Assembly (NCBI RefSeq): GCF_900108035.1
Contig: NZ_FNVS01000014.1
Coordinates: forward strand, 52,304 to 116,303
Origin: Parabacteroides chinchillae
Lineage (GTDB): Bacteria > Bacteroidota > Bacteroidia > Bacteroidales > Tannerellaceae
DNA length: 64,000 nt
Reading direction: 5' to 3'
In this document: positions 40,810-49,907 of the stretch, in pieces
How the letters are laid out: each line of letters opens with the position of its first letter
Numbering within the stretch: the stretch's first letter is position 1
Position numbers and translations under genes: made by a program
Notes under the pieces: model-generated
What the model was told of the DNA's origin: nothing
Database searches by the model: none
The model's input: the letters and a program-made list of their open reading frames with translations, nothing else

Positions 40810-42306
40810 ATGGCATTAAAATTTATCACAGCTGAAGAAGCTGCTGCATTTGTTCATCACGATGATAATGTAGGCTTCAGCGGTTTTACACCAGCCGGCT
40901 GCCCGAAAGTCGTTCCAGGTGCTATCGCTAAAAAAGCTGCAGAAGAACACGCAAAAGGCAACCCTTTCCAAATCGGAATGTTTACAGGAGCCTCAACAGG
41001 AGACAAGCTTGACGGACAACTGGCACGTGCAAACGCAATCAAATTCCGTACTCCTTACCAGTCAAACAAAGACTTGCGCAACCTTCTAAACTCACACGGT
41101 GCCCAATACTTTGATATGCACTTATCGGAATTGGCACAAAACATGCGTTATGGCTTCCTGGGAAAAGTAGACGTTGCCATTGTTGAAGCTGCAGATGTAA
41201 CAGAAAACGGCGAAATCGTTCCCACTTGTGGTGTTGGTATTTTACCTACTATCTGCCGCATGGCCGACCGCATCATTGTAGAATTAAACAGCCGTCATCC
41301 AAAAGAAATTCGCGGTATGCACGACATCTACGAACCGGCAGATCCTCCTTATCGTCGTGAAATCCCTATTTATACTCCATCCGACCGTATCGGTAGTGAT
41401 TGTGTAAAGGTTGATCCGGCAAAGATCGTCGGCATTGTTAAAACAGACGAACCGAACGAAGGTGGTGCTTTCGCTCCGCTGGATGATGTTACAATGGCTA
41501 TTGGTAAGAATGTTGCCAACTTCTTAGTAAGTGAAATTAAAGCGGGACGTTTACCAAAAGAATTTGTCCCCCTCCAGAGCGGCGTAGGAAATGTTGCCAA
41601 TGCAGTATTAGGCTGTATGGGTGAAAACAAAGATATTCCGGCATTCAACGTATATACCGAAGTTATCCAGGATGCTGTTATCGGTCTGATGAAACAAGGC
41701 CGCGTTAAGTTTGCCAGCGGTTGTTCTTTGTCTGTAAGCAACGAAGTGATCCGCGAAATTTATGCCAACCTGGATTTCTTCAAAGACAAACTATTGCTTC
41801 GCCCACAAGAGATATCAAACAATCCGGAAGTTGCCCGCCGCTTAGGCCTAATTGCTATCAACACGGCTCTGGAAGCGGATATTTTCGGAAATATCAACTC
41901 TACACACGTATCAGGCACCAAGATGATGAATGGTATCGGTGGCTCGGGAGACTTTACCCGTTCGGCCATGTTATCCATTTTCACAACACCTTCTACAGCA
42001 AAAGAAGGCAAGATCAGTGCATTTGTACCTATGGTTTCCCACCTCGATCACAGCGAACATTCTGTAAAGATCATCATCACAGAATACGGTGTAGCCGACT
42101 TGCGTGGCAAATCGCCAATCCAACGTGCAAATTGTATTATCGACAATTGTGTTCATCCGGATTACAAGCCATTATTGAAAGAGTATCTGGCAATGGGAAT
42201 AAAAGGGCATACGCCTCAAAACCTGAAATGCTGTTTTGCTTTCCACGAAGAACTGGCAGCAAGCGGAGACATGCACAATGTAGATTGGAGTAAATATAAT
42301 AAATAA
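40810..42306 (+). CDS. Acetyl-CoA hydrolase/transferase family protein, probably a succinate CoA-transferase
   Basis: 498 aa of the class I CoA-transferase family with acetyl-CoA hydrolase domains. The expected catalytic Glu is E284 in NVYTEVIQDAV, and the C-terminal GSGDFTRSAMLS loop is typical. In Bacteroidetes such enzymes exchange CoA between succinate and acetate or propionate in the succinate-propionate fermentation. Which acyl group is used cannot be told from sequence. A hairpin follows. Confidence 0.93.
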   Translation: MALKFITAEEAAAFVHHDDNVGFSGFTPAGCPKVVPGAIAKKAAEEHAKGNPFQIGMFTGASTGDKLDGQLARANAIKFRTPYQSNKDLRNLLNSHGAQYFDMHLSELAQNMRYGFLGKVDVAIVEAADVTENGEIVPTCGVGILPTICRMADRIIVELNSRHPKEIRGMHDIYEPADPPYRREIPIYTPSDRIGSDCVKVDPAKIVGIVKTDEPNEGGAFAPLDDVTMAIGKNVANFLVSEIKAGRLPKEFVPLQSGVGNVANAVLGCMGENKDIPAFNVYTEVIQDAVIGLMKQGRVKFASGCSLSVSNEVIREIYANLDFFKDKLLLRPQEISNNPEVARRLGLIAINTALEADIFGNINSTHVSGTKMMNGIGGSGDFTRSAMLSIFTTPSTAKEGKISAFVPMVSHLDHSEHSVKIIITEYGVADLRGKSPIQRANCIIDNCVHPDYKPLLKEYLAMGIKGHTPQNLKCCFAFHEELAASGDMHNVDWSKYNK

Positions 42307-42313
42307 GGACTCA

Positions 42314-42347
42314 ACACAGACGGGCGTAAAACTGCACCCGTCTGTGT
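42314..42347 (+). terminator. Hairpin terminator after the CoA-transferase gene
   Basis: A perfect 11-bp stem ACACAGACGGG/CCCGTCTGTGT with a 12-base loop, 8 bases past the stop. It lacks a T run, so termination may be partial. Confidence 0.6.
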
Positions 42348-42446
42348 AATCCGAATGTAACATTCTTGAAATACATCTTTCAAACCCATTTAATACCGTC
42401 TTAACATCCGTACCGTTCCTTTGCGCTAGAATAAAGAGCAAAGAAT

Positions 42447-43637
42447 GTGAGAAAGTTTATAGAAAAACTAGTTGAAGGAGGGTTACTGATAAGCGGCAGC
42501 ATAAGCAGCCTCGCTATTTTACTTATAATTGTCTTCCTTTTCAAAGAAGCCGGGGGATTATTCAATAGCCCGGTCGTAGAAGAAGGTTATGTACTTGCCC
42601 TTAATAAAGACAATCCTGTAAAGCATTTATCGCCGGAAAAGATCATGGACGTTTTCGATGCCGAAATAACCAATTGGAAAGAATTGGGCGGTAAAGATGA
42701 AGATATTCTTGTATTCCGCTTCTCCGACCTTACCAACTACTATCCGGAAGAAGAACTTGGCGATGAATTCCAATACGTTCCTGATAAAATAAGCGAACTG
42801 GTCAATAAAGAACCCGGCATTATTGCATTCTTCCCCCAACAATATCTGGCTAAAGACTTTCAAGGCACAGTAATCTCGGGTGACAAAATTACACCTGCCG
42901 ATTTCTTTGCCGGAACCGAATGGTATCCTACCTCAACCCCTGCGCCGATTTTCGGATTGATTCCGCTTTTGCTCGGTACATTATTAGTTAGTATCGGAGC
43001 TATTATAATAGCCCTTCCTTTCGGACTGGCCGTTGCCATTTACCTGGCCGAGATAGCCAATATCAAGACACGTTCTTTCCTGAAACCGGTAATTGAATTG
43101 CTTGCAGGCATTCCCTCGGTTGTATATGGTTTCTTCGGACTGGTAGTCATCGTGCCTCTCATACAAAAAATATTAGACCTGCCCGTAGGAGAAACCGCCT
43201 TTGCCGGTAGCGTGGTATTAGCAATCATGGCATTACCTACCATTATCACTGTAGCAGAAGATGCCATGCGTACCACTCCACGGGCTATGAAAGAAGCAAG
43301 TCTGGCTCTGGGGGCAACTCAATGGCAGACTATTTATAAGGTAATCATACCTTACTCCATATCCGGTATTACTTCGGCCGTAGTATTAGGTATAGGACGC
43401 GCGATAGGCGAAACAATGGCCGTATTGATGGTAACAGGTAATGCGGCTATCATTCCAACCTCATTCTTTGAGCCGGTACGTACCATTCCCGCTACAATTG
43501 CGGCAGAGTTAGGAGAAGCTCCGGCAGGAGGCGCCCATTACGAAGCCCTTTTCTTACTGGGAGCCGTGTTGTTTATCATCACACTGGTACTAAGTATTAC
43601 CGTAGAATATATCTCATCAAAACGTAAAATCAAATAA
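42447..43637 (+). CDS. pstC: Phosphate ABC transporter permease PstC with PstS-like insert
   Basis: 396 aa, longer than the usual 300 or so. After one helix (about residues 13-35) comes a non-membrane segment at about residues 47-145. This resembles the second half of a PstS binding protein: NKDNPVKHLSPEKIMDVF, then ITNWKELGGKDEDI, then GIIAFFPQQYL. The normal permease core follows, with ELLAGIPSVVYGFFGLVVIVP and the EAA loop EASLALGATQWQTIYKVIIP. It starts with GTG at 42447, since the neighbouring ATG is followed at once by a stop. It is first in pstC-pstA-pstB-phoU. Confidence 0.94.
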   Translation: MRKFIEKLVEGGLLISGSISSLAILLIIVFLFKEAGGLFNSPVVEEGYVLALNKDNPVKHLSPEKIMDVFDAEITNWKELGGKDEDILVFRFSDLTNYYPEEELGDEFQYVPDKISELVNKEPGIIAFFPQQYLAKDFQGTVISGDKITPADFFAGTEWYPTSTPAPIFGLIPLLLGTLLVSIGAIIIALPFGLAVAIYLAEIANIKTRSFLKPVIELLAGIPSVVYGFFGLVVIVPLIQKILDLPVGETAFAGSVVLAIMALPTIITVAEDAMRTTPRAMKEASLALGATQWQTIYKVIIPYSISGITSAVVLGIGRAIGETMAVLMVTGNAAIIPTSFFEPVRTIPATIAAELGEAPAGGAHYEALFLLGAVLFIITLVLSITVEYISSKRKIK

Positions 43638-43642
43638 AAGAT

Positions 43643-44530
43643 ATGACACCTATACAGCATTTGGGAAATATAGACCGCAAGAAACGTTTGTCGCAAAAGA
43701 CAGCTTTCGGTTCCTTCACCTTCCTCAGTTATTCTGTAGTTGCGATTTTGTTTGTGATTCTTGGCTTCATCATTATTAAAGGAGCCAGTGTTATCAGTTG
43801 GGATTTCCTCACTACCGCACCGGAAGAAGGCATGACTGCCGGAGGAATCTACCCGGCTATTGCAGGTACACTCTATCTGGTATTAGGCAGCAGCCTTATC
43901 AGTTTCCCTATTGGCATTATGAGTGGTATCTATATGAACGAATATGCAACCAACGGCAAGATCGTACGTTTTATCCGCATTATGACAAATAACCTGAGCG
44001 GTGTGCCTTCGGTAGTATTCGGCTTGTTTGGCATGGCATTGTTTGTGAACACGCTGGGGTGGGGCGACTCCATTATAGCCGGTTCATTCACATTGGCGTT
44101 GATGTCTCTGCCGCTCATTATCCGCACCACGGAGGAAGCTCTTAAAAGCATTGACGATTCCTTCCGTCACGGAAGCCTGGCTCTGGGAGCAACCAAATTA
44201 CAGACAATCCGCCGTGTGGTTCTTCCTATGGCTTTCCCTAATATCATCACCGGGCTGATACTCTCGATCGGACGTGTGTCGGGCGAAACGGCTCCTATCC
44301 TTTTCACGGTAGCTGCTTACTTCCTGCCCCATCTTCCCAAGAGTATATTCGACCAGTGTATGGCTTTGCCCTACCATTTGTATGTGATCTCAACCAGCGG
44401 AACCGATATCGAAGCTTCGCGCGGAATGGCATACGGAACGGCTTTGGTACTGATTGCGATTGTATTGGTTGTAAACCTGCTGGCAAATGCCTTACGCAAC
44501 TATTTTGCCAAGAAAGTAAAAATGAATTAA
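43643..44530 (+). CDS. pstA: Phosphate ABC transporter permease PstA
   Basis: 295 aa with six helices. [21 protein letters not shown] and the EAA loop [24 protein letters not shown] are diagnostic. It pairs with PstC to form the channel, 5 bases downstream of it. Base composition rises here towards higher GC than the surrounding housekeeping genes. Confidence 0.96.
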   Translation: MTPIQHLGNIDRKKRLSQKTAFGSFTFLSYSVVAILFVILGFIIIKGASVISWDFLTTAPEEGMTAGGIYPAIAGTLYLVLGSSLISFPIGIMSGIYMNEYATNGKIVRFIRIMTNNLSGVPSVVFGLFGMALFVNTLGWGDSIIAGSFTLALMSLPLIIRTTEEALKSIDDSFRHGSLALGATKLQTIRRVVLPMAFPNIITGLILSIGRVSGETAPILFTVAAYFLPHLPKSIFDQCMALPYHLYVISTSGTDIEASRGMAYGTALVLIAIVLVVNLLANALRNYFAKKVKMN

Positions 44531-44540
44531 GAACAAGATT

Positions 44541-45293
44541 ATGATAAAGATTGATGCTCAAAACGTAGACTTTTATTATGGCGACTTTCATGCACTGAAA
44601 CATATCTCGATGCAGATTGAAGCACACACATCGGTAGCCTTTATCGGCCCATCGGGTTGCGGCAAGTCTACCTTCCTCCGCCTGTTTAACCGGATGAACG
44701 ATTTGATACCCGATACGCACCTTACCGGAAATGTTTTCATAGACGGGCGGAACATCTACGATAAGAGTGAAAAAGTAGACCAACTGCGAAAAAACGTAGG
44801 TATGGTATTCCAGAAACCCAACCCTTTCCCAAAGACTATTTATGAAAACGTGGCATACGGTCTTCGTGTAAATGGCATCAATGATGAATCGTACATCGAG
44901 GAAACTGTTGTGAAGACCATCAAACAAGTAGCTCTTTGGGATGAAGTAAAAGATAAACTGCGCGAATCGGCATTCGCACTTTCGGGAGGCCAGCAACAGC
45001 GCCTTTGTATTGCGCGTGCCCTGGCCATTTCGCCATCCATTCTGCTGATGGACGAACCGACTTCGGCACTCGACCCTATTTCGACCGGCAAGATCGAAGA
45101 CCTGATACATGAATTGAAAGAGCAATATACCATCGTAATTGTTACCCACAACATGCAACAGGCAGCCCGTGTAAGCGATAAAACCGGCTACTTCTACCTG
45201 GGGGAATTAATCGAATATGGCGATACGCGTAAAATATTCACCAATCCGGAAAAGGAATCGACACAGAACTATATAACCGGACGTTTCGGGTAA
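44541..45293 (+). CDS. pstB: Phosphate ABC transporter ATP-binding protein PstB
   Basis: 250 aa. Walker A is [21 protein letters not shown], with the PstB-specific NRMND. The signature is [16 protein letters not shown] and Walker B is [13 protein letters not shown]; the H-loop is [13 protein letters not shown]. Ten bases after pstA. Confidence 0.97.
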   Translation: MIKIDAQNVDFYYGDFHALKHISMQIEAHTSVAFIGPSGCGKSTFLRLFNRMNDLIPDTHLTGNVFIDGRNIYDKSEKVDQLRKNVGMVFQKPNPFPKTIYENVAYGLRVNGINDESYIEETVVKTIKQVALWDEVKDKLRESAFALSGGQQQRLCIARALAISPSILLMDEPTSALDPISTGKIEDLIHELKEQYTIVIVTHNMQQAARVSDKTGYFYLGELIEYGDTRKIFTNPEKESTQNYITGRFG

Positions 45294-45358
45294 CCGGCGG
45301 CTGAGGAGTCTGAGGAGTTTAGCAGTCAGAGAGTAGTTAAGTAATAATTAAATGGGAT

Positions 45359-46045
45359 ATGAAAGTAATAGAACATGAAATAGTATCATTAAAGAATAGC
45401 GTCAGCGAAATGTGGAGCCTTGTTCATCAACAGATTTACAATGCAGGCGAAGCCATGCTGACCGGCGACAAAGAACTGGCCTACAAAGTAATCAGCCGCG
45501 AACGCCGCGTAAATGCCTTCGAACTGAAGATAGACAGCGATTGCGAAGACATCATTGCCCTTTATGCACCGGTAGCTATAGATCTACGTTTTGTGCTTGC
45601 CATGTACAAGATCAATACAAACCTGGAGCGCCTGGGCGACTTTGCCGAAAGCATTGCCCGCTTTACCTGCAACCTGCCCGAGAGTGAGCCTATCGATCCG
45701 CAACTTATCAAAGAGACACGCGTACAAGAAATGCTCGACCAACTTCTCGAAATGATCTCCCTGGCACAAGAAGCATTCGACAAGGAAAGCTCCGAAATCG
45801 CTTCACGCATCTTCATAAAAGATAATCTGATAGACGAAATCAACCACCATTCCACTACAACCATTGCCAAATATATCGAACAACATCCCGGCAGTGCATT
45901 GGCAGGACTATATATGGCCGGCGTCATCCGCAAAATGGAACGCTTCGGAGACCATTGTACAAACATTGCCGAAGAACTCATCTTCTATCTGGATGCAAAG
46001 GTGATGAAACACATGGGAAAGACAGAGAAAGAGACCGAAAAATAG
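45359..46045 (+). CDS. phoU: Phosphate signalling complex protein PhoU
   Basis: 228 aa made of two three-helix PhoU repeats, each with the metal-binding pattern: NTNLERLGDFAESIAR and RKMERFGDHCTNIAEE. It links Pst transport to the PhoR/PhoB response in other bacteria. No phoR or phoB gene is in the window. Short direct repeats (TGAGGAGT) lie in the 65-base pstB-phoU gap. Confidence 0.96.
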   Translation: MKVIEHEIVSLKNSVSEMWSLVHQQIYNAGEAMLTGDKELAYKVISRERRVNAFELKIDSDCEDIIALYAPVAIDLRFVLAMYKINTNLERLGDFAESIARFTCNLPESEPIDPQLIKETRVQEMLDQLLEMISLAQEAFDKESSEIASRIFIKDNLIDEINHHSTTTIAKYIEQHPGSALAGLYMAGVIRKMERFGDHCTNIAEELIFYLDAKVMKHMGKTEKETEK

Positions 46046-46077
46046 TCGCACCGCAAAGCAGAAACAAGACTATTTTT

Positions 46078-46169
46078 GGTGGGACACTGTCACGCGGTAA
46101 GGTGAGACACTGTCACGCGGTAAGGTGGGACACTGCCACGCGGTAAGGTGGGACACGGTCACCTTATAA
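46078..46169. repeat. Four tandem 23-bp repeats upstream of the porin promoter
   Basis: Units at 46078-46100, 46101-46123, 46124-46146 and 46147-46169. Each begins GGTGGGACAC (with small changes) and the first three end CACGCGGTAA; the fourth diverges at its end. Each of the first two contains GACACTGTC, a 9-bp palindrome with CTGTCAC, close to the Pho-box half-site CTGTCAT. The array ends 26 bases before the -7 box of the porin gene. Confidence 0.9.
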
Positions 46170-46195
46170 GCAGGAAGAGTTCCCACATTATTTAG

Positions 46196-46203
46196 TACCT
46201 TTG
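46196..46203 (+). promoter_or_regulatory. Porin -7 promoter element
   Basis: TACCTTTG, 38 bases before the ATG at 46242. No -33 TTTG is visible. The 23-bp repeats end just upstream of where the -33 would be, a geometry seen in activator-dependent promoters. Confidence 0.6.
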
Positions 46204-46241
46204 CCCCCGTAAACAAAACAAGAAAACAAGGTAAAGGTACA

Positions 46242-47438
46242 ATGATACGACTATCCGTCCTTCTTCTCCCGGTCCTTTTAGCAGGCATGGGAGTAATGCC
46301 GGCAAAGGCACAAGCTCCAATTCCGGAAAGAGATTCCACAACTGTTTCTCTTTTCGAGTATGCGACGAAAATACCAAAACGCAACAACGCATTCAACCTC
46401 GACCTTGAAATACACGCCGGGTTCAATGCAGACTTCTTGTCCGGCAAGCCGGACGAAGCCGCTTTCGGCATGAAAGATATTAAAGTGGATATAAACGGTG
46501 AGGTAAACGACCGTCTTTTTTACTGGTACCGCCAGAAGTTAAACGCCGGATATGAAAACCAACCACTCGAAAACCTGAACGAATCTATCGAATATGCATT
46601 AATCGGTTACAAGCTATCCGATAAGTTCACGTTGATAGCCGGCAAGCAGGAAATATTCTTCGGAGGCTACGAATATGACGAAAACCCTTTACTGATTTAT
46701 GAATACAGCGACATAAACGAATACCTGCCTTGCTACTTTACGGGCTTAAGCCTGGGGTACGAAGCCAGCCGGTCGCAAGAAATCAGGCTGCAGGTAACCA
46801 ATAGCCGCCTGGGATCAATGGAAGACGACTTTGGCCGCCTGCCCGACGGAATAAAGAAACCGAAAGTCCCCTTGTATTATACATTGAACTGGGACAGCAG
46901 TTATCTGGATGAACTAATCAACCTCCGCTATTCCGTTTCGGCAGCCCAGCAGGCACAAGGCAAATACATGTACAACTTCTTTGCCGGGCAGAATATAGAT
47001 GCAGAGCCTTTCTATGCCTACTTTGACGTAATGTATTCACGTGGAGCATTAGATCCCTTAGGATTAATTACGGAGCTGACGCCAACGGATGAAGAAGATG
47101 AAATCCCCATAAGAGCTAAGAATTGCGACTATCTCTCGCTGGTAGCCGAAGTGCAATGCCGTCTCCATCCGAAGTGGAAGCTATTTGCCAAGGGGATGTA
47201 TGAAACAGGTTCGGTCTACAAATCCAGCGAAGGGCTTGAAAAAGGGAAATATCGTACCGCATGGGGGTATCAGGGAGGAATCGAGTTTTATCCGATGGCA
47301 GACGACAACTTGCATATTTTCCTTACCGCAATAGGACGGGCTTACAATCTGACGGAAAAAGCAAAGGCGCTTAGTGCCTCTCCCGAAAACACCGCACGCC
47401 TTTCTATAGGTTTTATTTACCGCCTGCCTCTGTATTAA
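46242..47438 (+). CDS. OprP/OprO-like phosphate-selective porin
   Basis: 398 aa with signal peptide (LLLPVLLAGMGVMPAKAQA). Beta-barrel strands end in a C-terminal aromatic residue (FIYRLPLY). The AGKQEIFFGGYEYD and YWYRQKLNAG-type segments resemble the Bacteroidetes OprP family. Position after pstCAB-phoU supports phosphate uptake across the outer membrane. The stop codon overlaps that of the convergent GH95 gene. Confidence 0.85.
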   Translation: MIRLSVLLLPVLLAGMGVMPAKAQAPIPERDSTTVSLFEYATKIPKRNNAFNLDLEIHAGFNADFLSGKPDEAAFGMKDIKVDINGEVNDRLFYWYRQKLNAGYENQPLENLNESIEYALIGYKLSDKFTLIAGKQEIFFGGYEYDENPLLIYEYSDINEYLPCYFTGLSLGYEASRSQEIRLQVTNSRLGSMEDDFGRLPDGIKKPKVPLYYTLNWDSSYLDELINLRYSVSAAQQAQGKYMYNFFAGQNIDAEPFYAYFDVMYSRGALDPLGLITELTPTDEEDEIPIRAKNCDYLSLVAEVQCRLHPKWKLFAKGMYETGSVYKSSEGLEKGKYRTAWGYQGGIEFYPMADDNLHIFLTAIGRAYNLTEKAKALSASPENTARLSIGFIYRLPLY

Positions 47439-49879
47439 AAGGCCAAGAGCAAATTATCACCTGCCTGCAAATCGACAGACAGCATGCCATCAACAACAGG
47501 AAGCGAAACCGCTTTTTGATTCTTCTTTATGCTCAGGTTTGACGAATCGGCAGGCAGCTTAATACGGAATATTCCTGCAACATCGGCTTTCAGGCTTGCT
47601 TCTGCCAACCGGTTCTCAACCCATCTAGCCGAAACTTCACCGCCACCGAGTACTTTCAGACCTTTAAAGCTGCCATTCTTCCAGACAGACGGCAAAGCCG
47701 GGAGCAATTCTATATAGCCGTTTTGGCTCTGTACCAGCATTTCTGCAATTCCGGCACAACCACCCAGATTACCATCGATCTGAAAAGGAGGATGGGCACA
47801 GAACAAATTAGGATACGTACCTCCGCCATTCACCATATTGGTTCCCTGGTCTACACAAGGATGAAGCAAATCGCCCAGCAGTTTATAAGCATGATCGCCA
47901 TCATGCAGCCGCGCCCAGAAATTGATCTTCCACGCCATCGACCAGCCGGTGCTTTGGTCGCCCCGGGCAGCCAAACTCTTACGGGCGGCTTCCGCCAGTT
48001 GCGGAGTCTTTGTTACTGAAATCTCATTGGCCGGATATAGCCCGTAAAGGTGGGAAACATGACGGTGGTGCGGTTCCGATTCTTCATAAGGTTCGAGCCA
48101 TTCCATGATACGACCGTCGGCACCAATCGTCGTCGGCATCAGCCGGGCACGCTTTTCGGCCAGTTCCTGTACGAATGCAGTATCTATGTTCAAGATTGTT
48201 GCAGCATCCATTGTATTGGTAAACAACTCACGCAATATCTGATTGTCCATTGTAGAACCGGCACAAACGCTTACGACATTTCCATTCGGTAACTTATAGC
48301 CATTCTCCGGAGAAGTAGTAGGGGCGGTTACCAGATATTTGGAACGCGGGTCTTGCACCAGCATATCGACAAAGAAAAGAGCCGCTCCCTTCATTACAGG
48401 ATAAACTTCACGCAGATAGGCGGTATCTTTCGTATAGAGATAATGTGTATATAAATGCTCGCACAACCAGGCTGCAGAAGTATTCGTAGCTCCCCAGGAA
48501 GGATGTTCGCCCGGTGCGGTAAACTCCCAGAGATTGCCTAAAATATGTGTCACCCAACCACGGGCATTGTAAAAAGACTTTGCCGTACGTTCGCCGCTGG
48601 CAACCTGCTGTTTTGTCCATTCTATCAAGGGAAGGTGCAACTCTGACAAATTCGTCACTTCAGCCGGCCAGTGATTCATCTGAAAGTTTATGTTTAAATG
48701 ATAATCGCCGTTCCAGGGAGTATCTATCGTATTAGCCCATAGCCCCTGCAAATTAGGAGGTAAAGACCCGGGACGCGTAGATGATATCAGCAAATAACGC
48801 CCGAACTGGAAATACAAAGCGGCAAGTGCCGTATCCTTCGTCTTGCCCGTATCTGCGGCAAATGCCTGCAAACGTTCGTTCATTGGCAGTTTCTCATTCA
48901 CAGAATTACCCAAATCCAACTCCACACGTTCGAACAATTTACGGTAAGAAGCCAAATGTTCCTTCTTCAATAACGAATAGTCTTTCTTTTCTGCATTTGC
49001 CAACAAAGTCGATATCTGGTTCCGATAGCCTTTATCAAAATAGTCGGTTGCCATACTTACCAGAATAATCGCTTCCGACGCATTCTGCACTGTTACTGTA
49101 GAATCTCCCGCCACAATCCGGCCACCTTTAGGTAAAACAACTCTGGCGCGTGATTCATATTGTGTTCCACGCATGACGGCAGTATCTATTCCGTCCGGCA
49201 ACTGGCCACGCATAACCAGATCATTGCCTTCCGTTGAAACACTATAATGTTCGGGGCGCGACATAGCCAGTGTAAAATTCAATGCCTTATCAACGTCTGC
49301 AACCAAATGGACAACCCCTATATCTCCGGCAAAAGAAGTAAAAGCTTCGCGCAAATAATTGACACCGCCCCGTTGAAACGAAACGGAAGCTATCGCATCG
49401 TTCAAATTCAATTCTCTCCTATAAACCGAAACTGTATCATTGTTAGCATAATTGTAATTCAAATAAAGATTCCCAAGTAACTGGTAAGTCCCGTAAGGAG
49501 AGTCAGCACCTTTACCATAATTACTTCCCGTACCTTTACAAACAAATGATTTGTACATCAATTCTTGCGCATCATCATTCCGGCCTTCAAACAACGCCTT
49601 ACGAATACCGGCCAAAGACGAATATGCATCCGGGTTATCCGTATCTTGCTTACTTCCGGACCACATCGAAATCTCATTCAATATAATATTCTCCTTATCT
49701 ATCCCGCCATCCGGCATCATACCTAACCGGCCATTGCCCAACGGAAAAGTTTCTTCCCATATACAGGCCGGTTGATCAAAATGATAAGACAAAGATTTAT
49801 TCTTGCTTACCTCGGGAAGCCGGTCGCAAGACAAAAGCAAAAAGATTGTGATCAATGCCAGGAAGTAGTTTGTTTTCAT
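47435..49879 (-). CDS. GH95 family alpha-L-fucosidase (lipoprotein)
   Basis: 814 aa. The signal ends in LLLSC (Cys18), so the enzyme is probably surface- or periplasm-anchored. GH95 features: WEETFPLGNGRLGMM at the start, HLNINFQMNHWPAEV (N396, N398), TTSPEN (E525) and FQIDGNLGG (D702). These match the catalytic Asn/Glu/Asp set described for the family by position in sequence. It would release alpha-1,2-linked fucose from host or plant glycans. It is 28 bases after the ABC exporter. Confidence 0.92.
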   Translation of the reverse strand: MKTNYFLALITIFLLLSCDRLPEVSKNKSLSYHFDQPACIWEETFPLGNGRLGMMPDGGIDKENIILNEISMWSGSKQDTDNPDAYSSLAGIRKALFEGRNDDAQELMYKSFVCKGTGSNYGKGADSPYGTYQLLGNLYLNYNYANNDTVSVYRRELNLNDAIASVSFQRGGVNYLREAFTSFAGDIGVVHLVADVDKALNFTLAMSRPEHYSVSTEGNDLVMRGQLPDGIDTAVMRGTQYESRARVVLPKGGRIVAGDSTVTVQNASEAIILVSMATDYFDKGYRNQISTLLANAEKKDYSLLKKEHLASYRKLFERVELDLGNSVNEKLPMNERLQAFAADTGKTKDTALAALYFQFGRYLLISSTRPGSLPPNLQGLWANTIDTPWNGDYHLNINFQMNHWPAEVTNLSELHLPLIEWTKQQVASGERTAKSFYNARGWVTHILGNLWEFTAPGEHPSWGATNTSAAWLCEHLYTHYLYTKDTAYLREVYPVMKGAALFFVDMLVQDPRSKYLVTAPTTSPENGYKLPNGNVVSVCAGSTMDNQILRELFTNTMDAATILNIDTAFVQELAEKRARLMPTTIGADGRIMEWLEPYEESEPHHRHVSHLYGLYPANEISVTKTPQLAEAARKSLAARGDQSTGWSMAWKINFWARLHDGDHAYKLLGDLLHPCVDQGTNMVNGGGTYPNLFCAHPPFQIDGNLGGCAGIAEMLVQSQNGYIELLPALPSVWKNGSFKGLKVLGGGEVSARWVENRLAEASLKADVAGIFRIKLPADSSNLSIKKNQKAVSLPVVDGMLSVDLQAGDNLLLAF

Positions 49880-49907
49880 GCGTTTTTATTTTAAGTTGGA
49901 TTTTAAG

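Noticed and set aside
41721..42293. 190-codon frame within the CoA-transferase gene
   Set aside because: Shadow of the real gene in a shifted frame, with many Cys, Arg and His and no domain.
44304..45158. 284-codon frame antisense to pstA and pstB
   Set aside because: Long only because the GC-rich pst genes lack stops in this frame; pstA and pstB are clearly the real genes.
46078..46169. CRISPR-like array
   Set aside because: Units are contiguous without spacers, only four copies, and no cas genes are present.
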